A DNA stretch of 64,000 nucleotides, taken from the NCBI RefSeq assembly GCF_002865645.1, contig NW_020194620.1, positions 937,353 to 1,001,352 on the forward strand. Reading direction: 5' to 3'. The translations under genes were made by a program, and so were the position numbers. Below the pieces are notes generated by a model. That model did not search any database. It was not told the DNA's origin and worked only from the letters and a program-made list of their open reading frames with translations. The stretch is from Hyaloscypha bicolor E. Taxonomy: Eukaryota; Ascomycota; Leotiomycetes; Helotiales; Hyaloscyphaceae. How positions within the stretch are numbered: position 1 is the first letter of the stretch; each line of letters opens with the position of its first letter. Shown piece by piece: positions 22,971 through 33,671 of the stretch.

Positions 22971-25251
22971 CTAGAATGGTGGAGGATAGTCGCGGGTTAT
23001 GTTGAAGAAGTGTGTGGGTCTGAGATGCTGTGGTGCAGAGGGGTTCACGTGACTTATGTCCTTTGCGGAAACATCACAGCAAATTCCGGTGAAGGGGCTT
23101 TGAGAGTTCTATATACATGGACCGATGGAGTTGTCGTGGTTTTGCTACTTGAATTTCAGGACTTTCAAGTCTTGTTGGAAAGTTGGAATGTGGTCCGTCA
23201 ATTCCGCCGCCGAAACTTACTCGGAACACTTCAAAATTTCAAACCGTTTTAATCTAGAAATCGTTTTCAAACCAACCTAGGAAACTTCCACATCCGTCCA
23301 GCTGCTCATGGATTAAGCAATCTTTAAAAATTTCAGGGTTATCAAAGTGAAAGTCTCACACATTTCGTCAATTCAGATATTAAATCCTTTGGTAATAATT
23401 TAGAATTTTGAACGCTCTGGAAAGGCAGGACTTGATTTTATTTAGTCTAGACACACATTTAATGAATCTCCTTTGGATTTCTTGGTTTTTCGAATAATGA
23501 ATAAGTTCATTACTTCAAGATTTCAACTTGATCTGATAAGAGAAAATGATGAGAGTAACCGGCGAGCCGGTTGCTTCGGGTTGGACGGAAGAAACTTTGC
23601 GCAGCCGCTTCCGTACTTTCGTTCGGAGTGGCCTTGCAAAGTTCGGCGAGGCAACAAAGCTATATTTGGAATGTTGATATTCGGGTACAGAGTCAGAAAG
23701 TGAGCCTGCTCCAACTGATCCGTTGCGGGAGTAACTTAATACAAGAGCCAATCCCAATTCATTGACACTTCAAAATACGTGATGCGGGGTACATCCGCCT
23801 ATTTTTCCTTCATTTATTTGTTGCCAAGCTCCGAAAGCCAAACGATTCGCTGACTTATGCCATTAGGCAACGAGGTTTTAGTCTGGCCATCCAGGAACCG
23901 AGGGGCCAATCGAGCCGTCCTCCAGGCTTGCTCTCTCGTCGGATCCGGATATCAGAATATGGAAGGAATCAGATCATGGTAATGTTCTCCTCCAAGAAAG
24001 CTAATTATTCTGTGAGGAGAAGTTGGAAGGGTTCAGCTGAAGGAATGGTGTTTTGGTGTCATGGCTGACTGGGTGGCGTTCCTTGTCTGACGTGTTGGTG
24101 ATCCAGCCCCCTCATTCCCTTTTTAACCTCATCCCTTTTCAGACGGTCGATGATATGCAGCATTTCCTTATTCCCGAAGTTAGACTCGACCCCGCATCTG
24201 ATAATCAGCTATGTAACCTCCGGGAAATCCGTCCGAACCTGACATTACACCACCTCGTAGCGCATCACGAACAGCAGTCAGTAACTTGGTAAGTTTTCCT
24301 GATCTGTAGCTTCAATGAGTTCCACAGCCATCGTGTCTTAGTGACACTCAATTAAGAATGCATAAAAAGAGTTTTTTATATCAAAAACATGTTTGTATCA
24401 TATTTTATTGGTTATATATAAAAAGAAAGTGGCTTTTTATATTTTCACGTGACGTTAGAGCGTGACTTGCTCGCCTAATTTGGTGTTTTCATTGTTTTCG
24501 TCCTAAATAATTATATACACATACATGCCATACAAATTAGAAAACCATCGGAAATTATAAAAATAATGTTTTTTATTGCGAGAAAAATATAAAACAGCCG
24601 TTTTTATTTTATTACATCACTGCATCGCTACGCTCAATCGAATCTTTGCATAGAGGGGAAGGTCTAGAACTAGAGGTGGATCCGAAAGACCTAGCGAGGT
24701 TCACGAGTAATTTGTTTGAGGTTGCTTTTATAACGAAGAAGTCTCTTCTCTCTTTCAAAGCCTTTAAGTGGATACTCTTTTCGAGGGAGCTGAATATTGC
24801 AATCGTTGACGTGAATGGCCCGTCATCCCGCGGAAAATCAATAGTCTGATTTCCAAGCCTCAGTGCCCAGCGGAACAGAACAGCGCGACTTCCAACGCAT
24901 TCCACAAGGCTTCGCTTTAGTTTCTCCATAATACTGATCGCATTGTTGGAGAAGGCTTGGGAACGCTTTAAGTGGAGAGGCACCTCCCCTCACTGTCCGA
25001 ACATCGACAGCTCCTCCTGCAGCCATGACACCGAGTTCAGGATTTGGCTTAGCAGAGTCTTCCTCTGAGAGGGATGCCAAGAGAGGGGATACGATGAGGC
25101 ACTGCGGGGCTTTGGTTGTTCTCTATTTAAAGAGTGCCACTTATCTGAGCCTGTGAAGTTTCCCAGCTCAAGCAACTTTCACTTTAATCATAACCAAAAA
25201 CTTATCCTGACTATCAACACCAAAGTTATCCCTCTCAAATAATCGTTCATC
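22971..25251. other. Intergenic with AT-rich island
   Basis: About 2.3 kb without a recognised gene. It contains the AT-rich block at 24346-24616. A minus-strand open frame at 24612-24983 (124 codons) abuts that block but matches nothing I know. Confidence 0.4.
24346..24616. repeat. AT-rich island, possible transposon remnant
   Basis: About 270 nt with very low GC and many A/T runs (for example gagttttttatatc, aataatgttttttattg). It differs sharply from flanks near 50% GC. No clear terminal inverted repeat or coding remnant was found by eye. A RIP-degraded element or a miniature element is possible; it could also be a simple AT-rich spacer. Confidence 0.35.
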
Positions 25252-25738
25252 ATGAGACCAACACTCATTCTCCTCGCTCTTGCTAGCCTTGCCTTCGGAA
25301 ACCTCATTTTCGAGAGGAATAACGGGCCACCGGGCTGCAACGCAGACAACTGTGCTCGAGCCGTCACTGGCACCCGCAACGGGCCAGCAACCGTCTATTC
25401 CCACCAGGCAGACTGCAAGAGTTTCATGCAGGTCACTCAATATAAACAGCAAGTCACCATCTAACACAAAACTTGATCCATGCTCGCTGTTCTGACATAC
25501 ATCTTACGCTAGCCATCCTCCAACTAGCCCAACCGCCGTCCCGACCTATGCTACCGCCTGCTCTGGCGGTGTGAGATACTCCAGTGCTTGCAGCTGCTGG
25601 GGCTTCCCAGTTGTTACTGTGTATCCGAAGCCTGGCCACGGTCATGGTCATGATGATGACCACGACGACGACCATGATGACGACCACGATGACGACCACG
25701 ACCACGACCACGACGACGATAATGACCACGGACATTGA
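25252..25738 (+). CDS. Small secreted cysteine protein with His/Asp-rich tail
   Basis: Two exons, 25252-25448 and 25513-25738, give 140 residues. A signal peptide (MRPTLILLALASLAFG) is followed by six cysteines at about 29, 34, 55, 82, 92 and 94 (NADNCARAV, ADCKSF, ATACSGG, SSACSCWG). That layout resembles a common family of fungal small secreted proteins of unknown function. The last about 33 residues are a repeat of His and Asp (DDDH and DHDH units), a likely divalent-metal-binding tail. No GT donor gives the phase needed. A GC donor (GCAAGT at 25449) with a ctgac branch and CTAG acceptor joins QYK to HHPPTSP in frame. Without splicing the protein ends after 69 residues. A role as apoplastic metal binder or effector is speculation. 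Confidence 0.75.
25633..25735 (+). repeat. Coding microsatellite, gac/cac repeat
   Basis: A run of GAC, GAT and CAC codons encodes the His/Asp tail of the secreted protein. Repeat units of 6-12 nt (gacgaccac, gatgacgacc) are visible, so length variation between strains is likely. Confidence 0.75.
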
Positions 25739-26700
25739 TCTCTGAGCTTATGATATATCTCGCTCGCAGATGGCTGAATTTCATTCTTTCCTTGCCTCTG
25801 ATTCCAAAGAGAACACAATCTTTTGTAATAACGAGTGGTATTGAAATGAGAATTGTCTTTCTTTAGTTCGCAGAGGTCTGCCGCTGAAAATAACAAAATG
25901 TGGGGAAAGTATTGGGGCTACCAACGCTCAACGAAATATACAATGATCAAATACAATACAGTAGCAAACAAGTGATATAAAAGTCACCGTACAATGAACC
26001 GCGATGCGTGAAGCATGGGTCAAGAAAGCTTGGCTATGTAAGGAGCTGGGCTCTGAAAAGGGGAGACCCTCTCGCCACTCGCTTAGCAAGCGAAGCACCG
26101 AATCGTCAAAAGGACTACTCACATTATCAATCAAATTGATTGATATGAATATTGCGTAAAAATTAAGAATCCTTTAGAGCGATGATAGGAATGGTTTGAG
26201 AATCATTGTTCAGAAAGGCAAAACCTCAGTCCAGCAGGAACCAATCCAAGCCGCACGAGATCTTGCACACAAGCACTCCTGCCGAAATGGGTGATGGATG
26301 CCACGAAACCTCCTTGATTGGGTGAATAACCCAAACATTTGAGAGGCTGATATTCCGAGAAATTCTACAAACACACCGACGCAACTCGATCTCAACATAT
26401 AGAGCGCAACCTCACTCGACAATGACAGCTTCGCATATTTTCCCCTCGACGAAAGCGGAATTAGATTGGCTGTAGGTTTATGAGAGACCAGCGTGTTGTT
26501 GCTCTCCAAAAGTGAGATTGACTGGCCTTGACACTGATGGAAGGTGCGCTTATTTGATCGCCGCTCCTTCTTCCCTCACCAACACCAAAGTAAACAAAGC
26601 TAAGTCTTCCGCTCAAACATAGACTTCCATCTTCATCACTCATAACATCACTTACAACATTCTTCCAGAGACATTAGTATAATAATCGAATCGCGCCGTC
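25739..26700. other. Intergenic, nothing recognised
   Basis: About 0.96 kb with only short shadow ORFs. It should hold the promoter of the RNase H-fold gene starting at 26701. Confidence 0.4.
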
Positions 26701-28557
26701 ATGTCCGACGCTGATGTGCAACTCATCAGAAGCAAACCAATACATTGGGATGCCCGGGACCCCGAACGAACCACGCTGCCTCGACAGCGCAGAACAGCCT
26801 CAGAAGCCATATCCGCAGAACGGAGTTACGAATTCAAAGCCAGAACATTCAAGAGACGAGAAGAGAGCAGAGAATCGAGCTGTGAGAGTAGATCGTATGG
26901 CAGAAAGTCGGGCAGCTCGAACACCGGATCGCGAATTGCAGCACGGGTTTGCCAAATTGAGTCGTCCGATACCGCATCACAAGATTACAGGGGCTGCTGG
27001 GGCGGACCAGATACAGGGCGGCAGGGCAACGGCATATCTAGTAGCGAAAACGATGACCAGACCCAATTTCTGCTGTCTCACATGCAGGCGGATCCGAGGG
27101 GTGGCATGATCACCCTTGGGGACAAGGGAAAAGGTTCGAGTCCCAAGAGCGTCGAAGAATGGCTTGAGAGTTTCGGGGAAGACATTGAAAAATATGACAA
27201 AATTTTGAAAAGTGCCCCGGAAGTTGAACCTCAAAGTTCCACCGAGGCAACAGTAACACGTCAGGCGGTATAGTCTCAACCCCACCCCGGACAACCATCA
27301 GTTACAGCACCAGCTCCCCGAATCACTATTCAAAGAGCACTCCAAGAGGCAAGACAAAGGAGGGAACTTGGACTAAGGGAAACGCCATTATCCCAAAATA
27401 CCAGAGTTGAATCACCCTCCCAAACAACTCTACCGAAAGCACCCGGACAGCAGGTGAGACATCCAGAAGTCAACAAACATCCGGGACAGATTCCAAGATC
27501 TGACAACCGGCCTATTCTTGGGCCAACATCGGGCAACCAACTTGGGACTCTAACGCAATCGCAATCGCATCGCGTGAGAGATAATGAATACAACGAACCA
27601 TTTGCGAAGTTTGTCAAAAAGCACGAAGCAGTCAGATCGAAGTGGCTCCCCGCACCAGGAGAGCTCCAAGCACAACGGCCTCAGTTTTACAAAGAAGCCT
27701 TCGAGGGATACATAGAAGAATATAGAATCTTGAAATCAACATACGACCTGGAACCGGGAGAAGTGGCATGGAAACGTTCACACAGCAGATTGTCACAGTC
27801 GGCAACAGGTCAACCAAGCATAATACCAAAGTCACCGATACAGATCGCCGTAGGAGAAGAGCAAAGCCTTTTCTACCACTATCAAGGATTCTTGCCACCT
27901 CGGATTGACAGCAATACAGGTAGTTTCGATTACCATCGACGCGGTGGTTACTACGATGGAAAGGCTGAAATCTGGCGACCCCCTCTCAACGAAGATGTTA
28001 CGAACGCGATCGTAGTCGGCATGCATGGTGAATGTTGGTCTGGTAAGGAAAAGACTGGCTTTGGAGTTTGGTTCGCAGAGAACTCCCTTTATAACGCAAA
28101 AAAGTTGGAATTGTCACAGGAATGGAGGCTGTCGCGGAAGTATGGGAAACTTCATGTATATTGGAATGACCGGTACAATAATCCTCACAAGATTGGGGCA
28201 CTGGCGGCGACCTTTGCATTGGATACGACCATTCAAATGATTCATAAAATGGCAATCGTCATCGATCACATCATACTGTGCACAAAGATCCAGGGATTTC
28301 TGATCGCCCTGGACGAGTGGAAATGGGTGTATGAGTATGAGGGGTGGACGTTGACAAGGAAGAAAGGCAGAGATTTCCATGATGCTGACCACTGTCCTGA
28401 ATTGCGGAAATTGCTTGGAAAACTCACCGATCTCCGAAAAGGGCAGCCTTCTATCCGAGTAAGCTTTCGCTTTCTGGGAGGTGATGATGTGTATGAGGCC
28501 TGTCAGTTGGCTAGGGGTGCAAAAGACATGAGAACTCGAACCGAGGATGGCAGTTGA
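26701..28557 (+). pseudogene. RNase H-fold protein A, one in-frame TAG (call uncertain)
   Basis: One frame stays open for 619 codons from ATG 26701 to 28557, except for a single TAG at 27271 (codon 191). The N-terminal half is charged and disordered. The C-terminal third (from about codon 435) aligns by eye with the other RNase H-fold proteins here: AIVVGMHGECWSGKEKTGFGVWF, then FALDTTIQMIHKM, IILCTKIQGFLIALDEWKW and YEACQLARGA. All four DEDD positions look replaced (His, Gly, Lys and non-acidic). So nuclease activity is unlikely. Either the gene is broken by one nonsense mutation, or an in-frame intron removes the stop. A weak candidate intron is 27268-27348 (81 nt, GTATAG...AGAG). A second plus frame at 26714-27109 also looks protein-like, which weakens the N-terminal model. 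Confidence 0.5.
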
Positions 28558-28980
28558 GTAGGTATAGCTATGTTGCGCAGAGACCCCCGGGACATTCGTG
28601 ATGTAGAGGAGCTGCCATCGTTTGGACTTCGTGAAATAATTCGAAGTGTCATCGGGAAGGCTCTTCGACATCGAAGAGGAGACATTCATGAAGACTGACT
28701 TAGTTATGAGAACGGAGTGCATGCACGCATAAAAGTGGATATTTTTTCACTTGCAGTTTCGTCCACATTTTCGAGACTTTGGATGCGTCTGCTCTCTTAA
28801 CATCCTCTCGAGTCAAGTGCATTGAAGTCTACTTTCTTCAAAGGTCCCCTCGAGTTTCGTATATTTCTCACCGAGAGAGCAAGCTTTGCCCTTGTTTTTA
28901 AATGCTCATTCTAATTTATAGCTAAGTGGCTCCTTGAAAAAATCTATTTACAAAAGCTACTGAACAATGCCGTTGTATCC
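28558..28980. other. Intergenic between convergent genes
   Basis: 3' flank of RNase H-fold gene A and of the SDR gene. No feature seen. Confidence 0.4.
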
Positions 28981-29880
28981 TCATTTCTTCAAAAATTCAA
29001 CACTCTCCAACTGTTCCCCACCTGAGGAGCTTTCGCTCACCGATTTCCACTTCTCAAGTTCTTTGTCCATGCCATGCACCTCCGCTTTCATCAATCCCCA
29101 CGCATCACTCCCCATGGGCAATCTGAACGGAATATCATCAGACGCCACGACCTTGACCAAAGCCTTGACCACAAGCACTGCGTCACCCCAAGCATCCTCA
29201 ATACCTGGGGTCTGGAGATACGCAATCATCTGATTGGTGGGTCCCTTTGGATCCAAGTACGCCGGATGCCTTTTTGAGTATCTAATTCCGGATGCATACT
29301 TCGTCTTGACTCCACCAGGCTCCAGAATCAAGAACCTGATATTCCACTCAGGGAACATCTCCTTCGCCACGCTCTCTGTGAATCCCTCCATGGCGAACTT
29401 GCTCGCATGGTAATATGTGCCCCCGGGAAAACCGATGAAGCCACCCATGGAGCTGACCATCACAACGACGCCTCCATCACCAGCCGGATTCACATCACGG
29501 AATACAGGTAGCACAGCTTTTGTCATATTGACCGCACCCCAGAAATTCGTATCCATTATCTCGCGTGCTTCGGCGTCGGAGGTACCCTCTGCATCGCCCA
29601 TGAGTCCGTATCCTGCATTATTGACTAGGACGTCGATTCTCCCGAACTTCTCAACTGCTGCTGCGACCGCCGCGTCGATCGACGTTTGGGAGGTGACGTC
29701 GAGCTCGAGTTTCAGGATGTTTGGGGAGGAGGGGAGGTAGGAGAGGGCGGAGAGGCGTCGGGCTGTTGCTACGATGCGGTAGGTGTTGGTTTCTTGGAGG
29801 AGTGTGCTGAGGTTCTGGCCAAGGCCAGAGGAGCAGCCTGATATAAGCCAGACGGCGTTTTCTGGGATGGATTTAGTCAT
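28981..29880 (-). CDS. Short-chain dehydrogenase/reductase (classical SDR)
   Basis: A single-exon, 299-residue NAD(P)-dependent oxidoreductase. The cofactor motif TGxxxGxG appears as GCSSGLG (residues 15-21), with ATARR after the second strand (the Arg pair suggests NADPH preference). The NNAG motif is at 87-90, and the catalytic Ser143/144, Tyr157 and Lys161 lie in MVSSMGG and YYHASK. Length and order match classical SDRs of the type often annotated as oxidoreductases acting on retinol- or steroid-like substrates. The substrate is unknown. The ATG at 29880 gives the normal SDR start (about 10 residues before the first strand). It sits between RNase H-fold genes A and B with no evident functional link. 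Confidence 0.92.
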   Translation of the reverse strand: MTKSIPENAVWLISGCSSGLGQNLSTLLQETNTYRIVATARRLSALSYLPSSPNILKLELDVTSQTSIDAAVAAAVEKFGRIDVLVNNAGYGLMGDAEGTSDAEAREIMDTNFWGAVNMTKAVLPVFRDVNPAGDGGVVVMVSSMGGFIGFPGGTYYHASKFAMEGFTESVAKEMFPEWNIRFLILEPGGVKTKYASGIRYSKRHPAYLDPKGPTNQMIAYLQTPGIEDAWGDAVLVVKALVKVVASDDIPFRLPMGSDAWGLMKAEVHGMDKELEKWKSVSESSSGGEQLESVEFLKK

Positions 29881-30751
29881 TGTGTTTGTTTTTTGTAAGA
29901 ACTAATGGATGTTTGAGATTGAATAGAGAACTGATTGAGAATGAAGATAGAACTGAGAGAATGGAAGGGGGCTGGCTTTATACTTCCTACCCTCCAAGCC
30001 AGCCCCGGAGTAGAAGCGTCCACTGGCGATATTCGATCACCAGATTTGAAATATCTTGCGGACCAACCGAGGAGCGGAGTGGGGGCTATGGGCGTTTGGA
30101 AGCTTGACCCTGTTCTTGATCGTACATGGAGATTATGGAATGGTGGTGGAGGTTCGGAGATGGGAAAGGTGTTGGAGGTTCGGAGATGGAAATGGGATTT
30201 TCTTTGCATGTCCGCTTCGGCCGCTTCGCTGCAGAGGCGGCCGCATAGCCGAAGGGGGCTGTGAGCACGTGATGGAACTTGAAGCCGGAGACGAGATGTT
30301 TAATTCTTATCCGAACTGTGCAAGAGCTGAGATTCTGTTCTTCCTAAAGTGAGCAAATGTCATAACTTGATTCTTGGAGTTTGCCACAAGCATGAAGGGG
30401 CAGAATATGGTGTTCTGGCTGGTGAGGGATGGAGATTCACAGCTTCTAGCTTGTAGTATCTTTTCCTCTGTCACTCGCAGGCTTCTTTAGACCAATTATC
30501 AAACCTGTTCTGGGTTCATTTCCTTTGGAAGAATATGAAAGCTGATGCCATAGATTCAGGGGCATGTGTGTTCCATGGAGTAGCGCCCACTCCTGGCCTA
30601 GCCATCTCGCCTCTGACGGATGTGGCTTGAGAACCGACCCACAGCTCACGACGTCCTGTCAACATCCTCATTTCTCTATCAGCCTCAATTCAAGATCTGA
30701 CAACCCACTCGGACAGGACTTTCACTTAAATACTACCAGAAATCTGCCAGA
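29881..30751. other. Divergent intergenic region
   Basis: Promoters of the minus-strand SDR and the plus-strand RNase H-fold gene B. Overlapping ORFs near 29935-30352 are unsupported. Confidence 0.4.
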
Positions 30752-31453
30752 ATGGTGAGGGTCCGTTCAAGAAGAGGCAAAAAAGACATTGGTCCACTTT
30801 TGAGAGCCAGCAGAATGGGGAGAGTGAAATCTGTGAGAGATCGCCAGAACACGAAAGTTACGGAAGTTGTGAAACGCAGACTCACTACTGTCCCTAAGAA
30901 GAATCGCACCTTTGACGTAGAAAGACATGGCATCACAGCCGTCACGGATGAATCATCAGGTCTCAGAAGACTAGAAACCGACCCCCAATCTATTGTCGTT
31001 GCGATCGGAGGCTCTTGCAGAGAGAACGGATTATCATCAGCTCGAACAGCATACGGCGTATTCTTCTCCCATCACGCACATGATTTGAACAAAAGCGGCG
31101 AAGTTCCAGCTCCCTCACCACAGACCAGCAATTATTCGGAGTTGTATGCAACGATACAAGCATTGGAGGTTGTCCATCAGCTCATCATTGCTGGGGAGGA
31201 CCTCACGCATGTGATCATCAAGACGGATTCGTCCTACCTGGCATTGGGATTGAGCGAATATATCTGGAAGTGGGCGCTGAATGGGTTCCGCAATTGGAAG
31301 GGTCAGCCGGTAGTCAATGGGAGAGCTTTCAAGTACTTGCATGAAAAGGTTGTTTTGTTGGAGAAGGAGTATGGAATACATGTGAGCTTTTGTTTGGTGA
31401 GGAAAGAGTTCAATCAGCAAGCTGATGGACTGGCGAGGGCTGCAATATTTTGA
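30752..31453 (+). CDS. RNase H-fold protein B (three of four catalytic acids kept)
   Basis: A single-exon, 233-residue protein. The first 75 residues are strongly basic (RSRRGKKD, KRRLTTVPKK), then comes an RNase H1-like domain (about 80-233). Strand 1 reads IVVAIGGSCRENG, where the usual TDG carries the first catalytic Asp; here it is Gly86. The other three acids are in place: Glu130 in SNYSELYATIQALEVV, Asp159 in IIKTDSSYLALGL, and Asp225 in NQQADGLARAA. RNase H1 cleaves RNA in RNA:DNA hybrids with two metal ions, and loss of the first Asp normally abolishes activity. So this may be a hybrid-binding or inactive paralogue. It is followed 460 nt later by paralogue C. Origin from host RNase H1-like proteins seems likelier than from a retrotransposon, since no reverse transcriptase remains nearby. 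Confidence 0.8.
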   Translation: MVRVRSRRGKKDIGPLLRASRMGRVKSVRDRQNTKVTEVVKRRLTTVPKKNRTFDVERHGITAVTDESSGLRRLETDPQSIVVAIGGSCRENGLSSARTAYGVFFSHHAHDLNKSGEVPAPSPQTSNYSELYATIQALEVVHQLIIAGEDLTHVIIKTDSSYLALGLSEYIWKWALNGFRNWKGQPVVNGRAFKYLHEKVVLLEKEYGIHVSFCLVRKEFNQQADGLARAAIF

Positions 31454-31915
31454 GAGGCTTCAGGTGAGTGTTGCACTTTTTCTTGAAGTGCTTGTCACTG
31501 ACCGGGGGAAGCTTAGGTGGCGTTGGTATTGCACAACACATGGGAGGAATTTTGAGACGACCCGAAGCAGGAATATAGATGTACGAATACGGCGTGGTAC
31601 ATTATATTTAGACTCGAACATTGCAAGATAACCTTACGATTCAACGTCGAGTGACACGGTTTTGTTGAAAGTGTGAAGTATGCTTGAAAACTTCTGCTTC
31701 CGTCCACTTATCACACACGCTCCTTGTCCAGGCAAATGTTTGGAAATTCGAAAGCTTACACAATTTTACTTTCCTAGCCCTAATTCTCGTTTTTGGAGGT
31801 GAATGCATTCCGAGGTCGCTTAAGCTTCGTAAAATCCACGAGATTCCTTCCAAATCCTTCTTCCACCAACAAGAACCACCTCAGAGCTGAGAGATCGACC
31901 CAAGAGAATCCCACA
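31454..31915. other. Spacer between RNase H-fold genes B and C
   Basis: No recognisable feature; 3' UTR of gene B and promoter of gene C. Confidence 0.4.
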
Positions 31916-32610
31916 ATGACAAGTCGCATTTTCGACGCGGACGAATACTTCGGTGTTCCAGATTTCCAGAACACGAGCATCAACCCAAGGGGTTTCCGGC
32001 GACTTTCCGGCGACGAACGGACTCTCTTGATCGACGTTAATGGTGTTATCAAGGGTATCAATCTGGGAAAACAGGGGGCATACGGAGTATTCTTCGCCGA
32101 GGGCTCATCATTCAATCGTTGCGGTCTCTTGCCAAAGGATGGCCCCATCAATGATCAGGCCAGTTTACCTTCCCAAGATCTGCATAAGCTTGATATGGCC
32201 TGGAGCACCTGAGAATCAACTAACAATTCACAGGCATCTGAGCTCTACGCCGCCATTATGGCCCTCAAGACTGTGCAGGATCACTCTTTAGCAGCTGATA
32301 TTAACCTCGTCGTCCTCAAAGTCACCTCAAACTACCTGCCCCAACATATGTAGGTCCAACTTTACATATCATCCTGCAACATATCCTACAATGCTAAATA
32401 CGTCTTAGGGATGGAGTTGTTTGGAAGTGGGAGGACCAGGACTACGTTAACTCCAAGGGTAGCCCTGTCGTACACGCGGACCTGTTCCACGAATTGCATA
32501 CACTCTTTGTGGCTTTGGAGGAACAGGCTACCGACGTCAAGCTCTGGAGGGTTACGAAGAATGAGAACAAGCTTGCGGAGGGCTTGGCCAGATCTGCGTT
32601 CAACTTGTAA
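31916..32610 (+). CDS. RNase H-fold protein C
   Basis: The modelled exons 31916-32158, 32234-32349 and 32409-32610 give 186 residues. The RNase H-like blocks are LLIDVNGVIKG, GAYGVFFAEGSSFNRCGLLP, ASELYAAIMALKTVQ, LVVLKVTSNYLPQHM, VVWKWEDQDYVNSKGSPVV and KNENKLAEGLARSA. The catalytic acids read Asn42, Glu84, Thr112 and Glu177, so only one is strictly kept and one is conservative. Intron 2 is normal (GTAGGT...CTTAG). Intron 1 can keep frame only with a GC donor (GCCAGT at 32159, acceptor CACAG, branch CTAAC). The nearby GT donor at 32163 gives a frameshift to an early stop. So the gene is either spliced at a weak GC site or broken. It is closely related to genes B and D by eye. Confidence 0.6.
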
Positions 32611-32800
32611 CCGGCGGCTGCGAGGAAGATGTCTTGCTTCGACTTCGACTAAGCAGTGGCGTTGGATGGAATAAATATTGCCTGATCTGAGTCATTTGGG
32701 TGCAATGAGATCACCACGGCGGATGATGGGTAGGACAACATTGAACCAAGCACGCTGAATGCAATGACTTCAGAGTGGATCAGATAGAATACTGATCCAC

Positions 32801-33671
32801 CTATATCGGGTATATGACCTGGTCAGGGAAGGAAGGAGTGATCTGTCTGTAGACAGCACCGACAACAGCACAAACCAAATCCGCACCTCTCTCAAGCCTC
32901 TCCTCCTCCTCCTTCCATTCAGGGACGTGACAAAACACCACCCTTGTATTGAGCTTCCTCCTCCTGCAAGTTGCCAATCTCTCATAATAAATTAAATCCA
33001 CCCGCATATCCAGCCCCATCATGAGAAATGACATCAACCTTTATCTTCTCCTTCCCCTTCCCCTTCCCCTTGTTATCCGTTTCATAGTTCACAATCTTCT
33101 TCACATCATCCACAAAAATCCTAACGTTAAGCCCGGCAGCTTTCAGTCCCAACGGAATATCGTCCCACATCCCCTTCCCTCCCTTCTTGGAAATATCCCT
33201 AACCGTCTTCCCCTCTGCATCAGGCACTATAATACCCCTCCTCCTCCCGTGCGCCGCACCAATTACTGGTAAACCTTTCATTGAACGCTCTCTCTTCCAA
33301 GGAGTACTACTCCCAACCATCTACCATCCAAGATGAACAATTGCATCGACCTGGTCTTGATACTGGTCGAACAGCTGTTGGATGAAAGCGCGTACATAGG
33401 CGTACTCGGTTTTAATGAATTTCCCGTCCGCGGCAGTGGGATTCGGAATTTCGATAGGCAGTCCAGTTGAGTTGTATTGGTTGATCATTGATAGATGATC
33501 TGCGAGATGCATGGTGAGGAGGTGGGATGTGTTTATGGGCGCTTGCGGGAAGGGCTGGATGGAATTGGTTAGTCAGGTTCTGAAAAGAGGGATTGGACAT
33601 ACACCGAAGCCTGTCATGAGAGCGACGAACTCTCGTTTGGGTGTTAGTGGTGGAGCTGATGAGGTCGACAT
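32801..33671 (-). pseudogene. Pyroglutamyl peptidase (family C15) pseudogene
   Basis: Minus-strand exon 33603-33671 and the following stretch from 33554 are joined over a 48-nt GT-AG intron. Signatures include VALMTGFGPFPQAPINTS at the N-terminus, DAIVHLG, and VDVISHDGAGYAGGF then YYERL, RVVFCHVPEW near the C-terminus. C15 peptidases remove N-terminal pyroglutamate using Glu, Cys and His. Three faults are seen: a TAG directly after DAIVHLGW (33321-33323), a frame change between GGFNL and YYERL near 32990, and Gly in place of the catalytic Cys region expected before the YY pair. A tct/cccctt repeat encodes a KGKGKGK stretch near 33044-33064. A functional enzyme is not expected. Confidence 0.75.

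Noticed and set aside
27132..27150. ggttcgagtccc string resembling a tRNA T-arm
   Set aside because: No acceptor stem or anticodon arm can be folded around it; it lies in the RNase H-fold gene A frame.
26701..32610. RNase H-fold genes as remnants of an LTR or LINE retrotransposon
   Set aside because: No reverse transcriptase, integrase, gag or long terminal repeat was found nearby; the domains look like stand-alone fungal RNase H1-like proteins.
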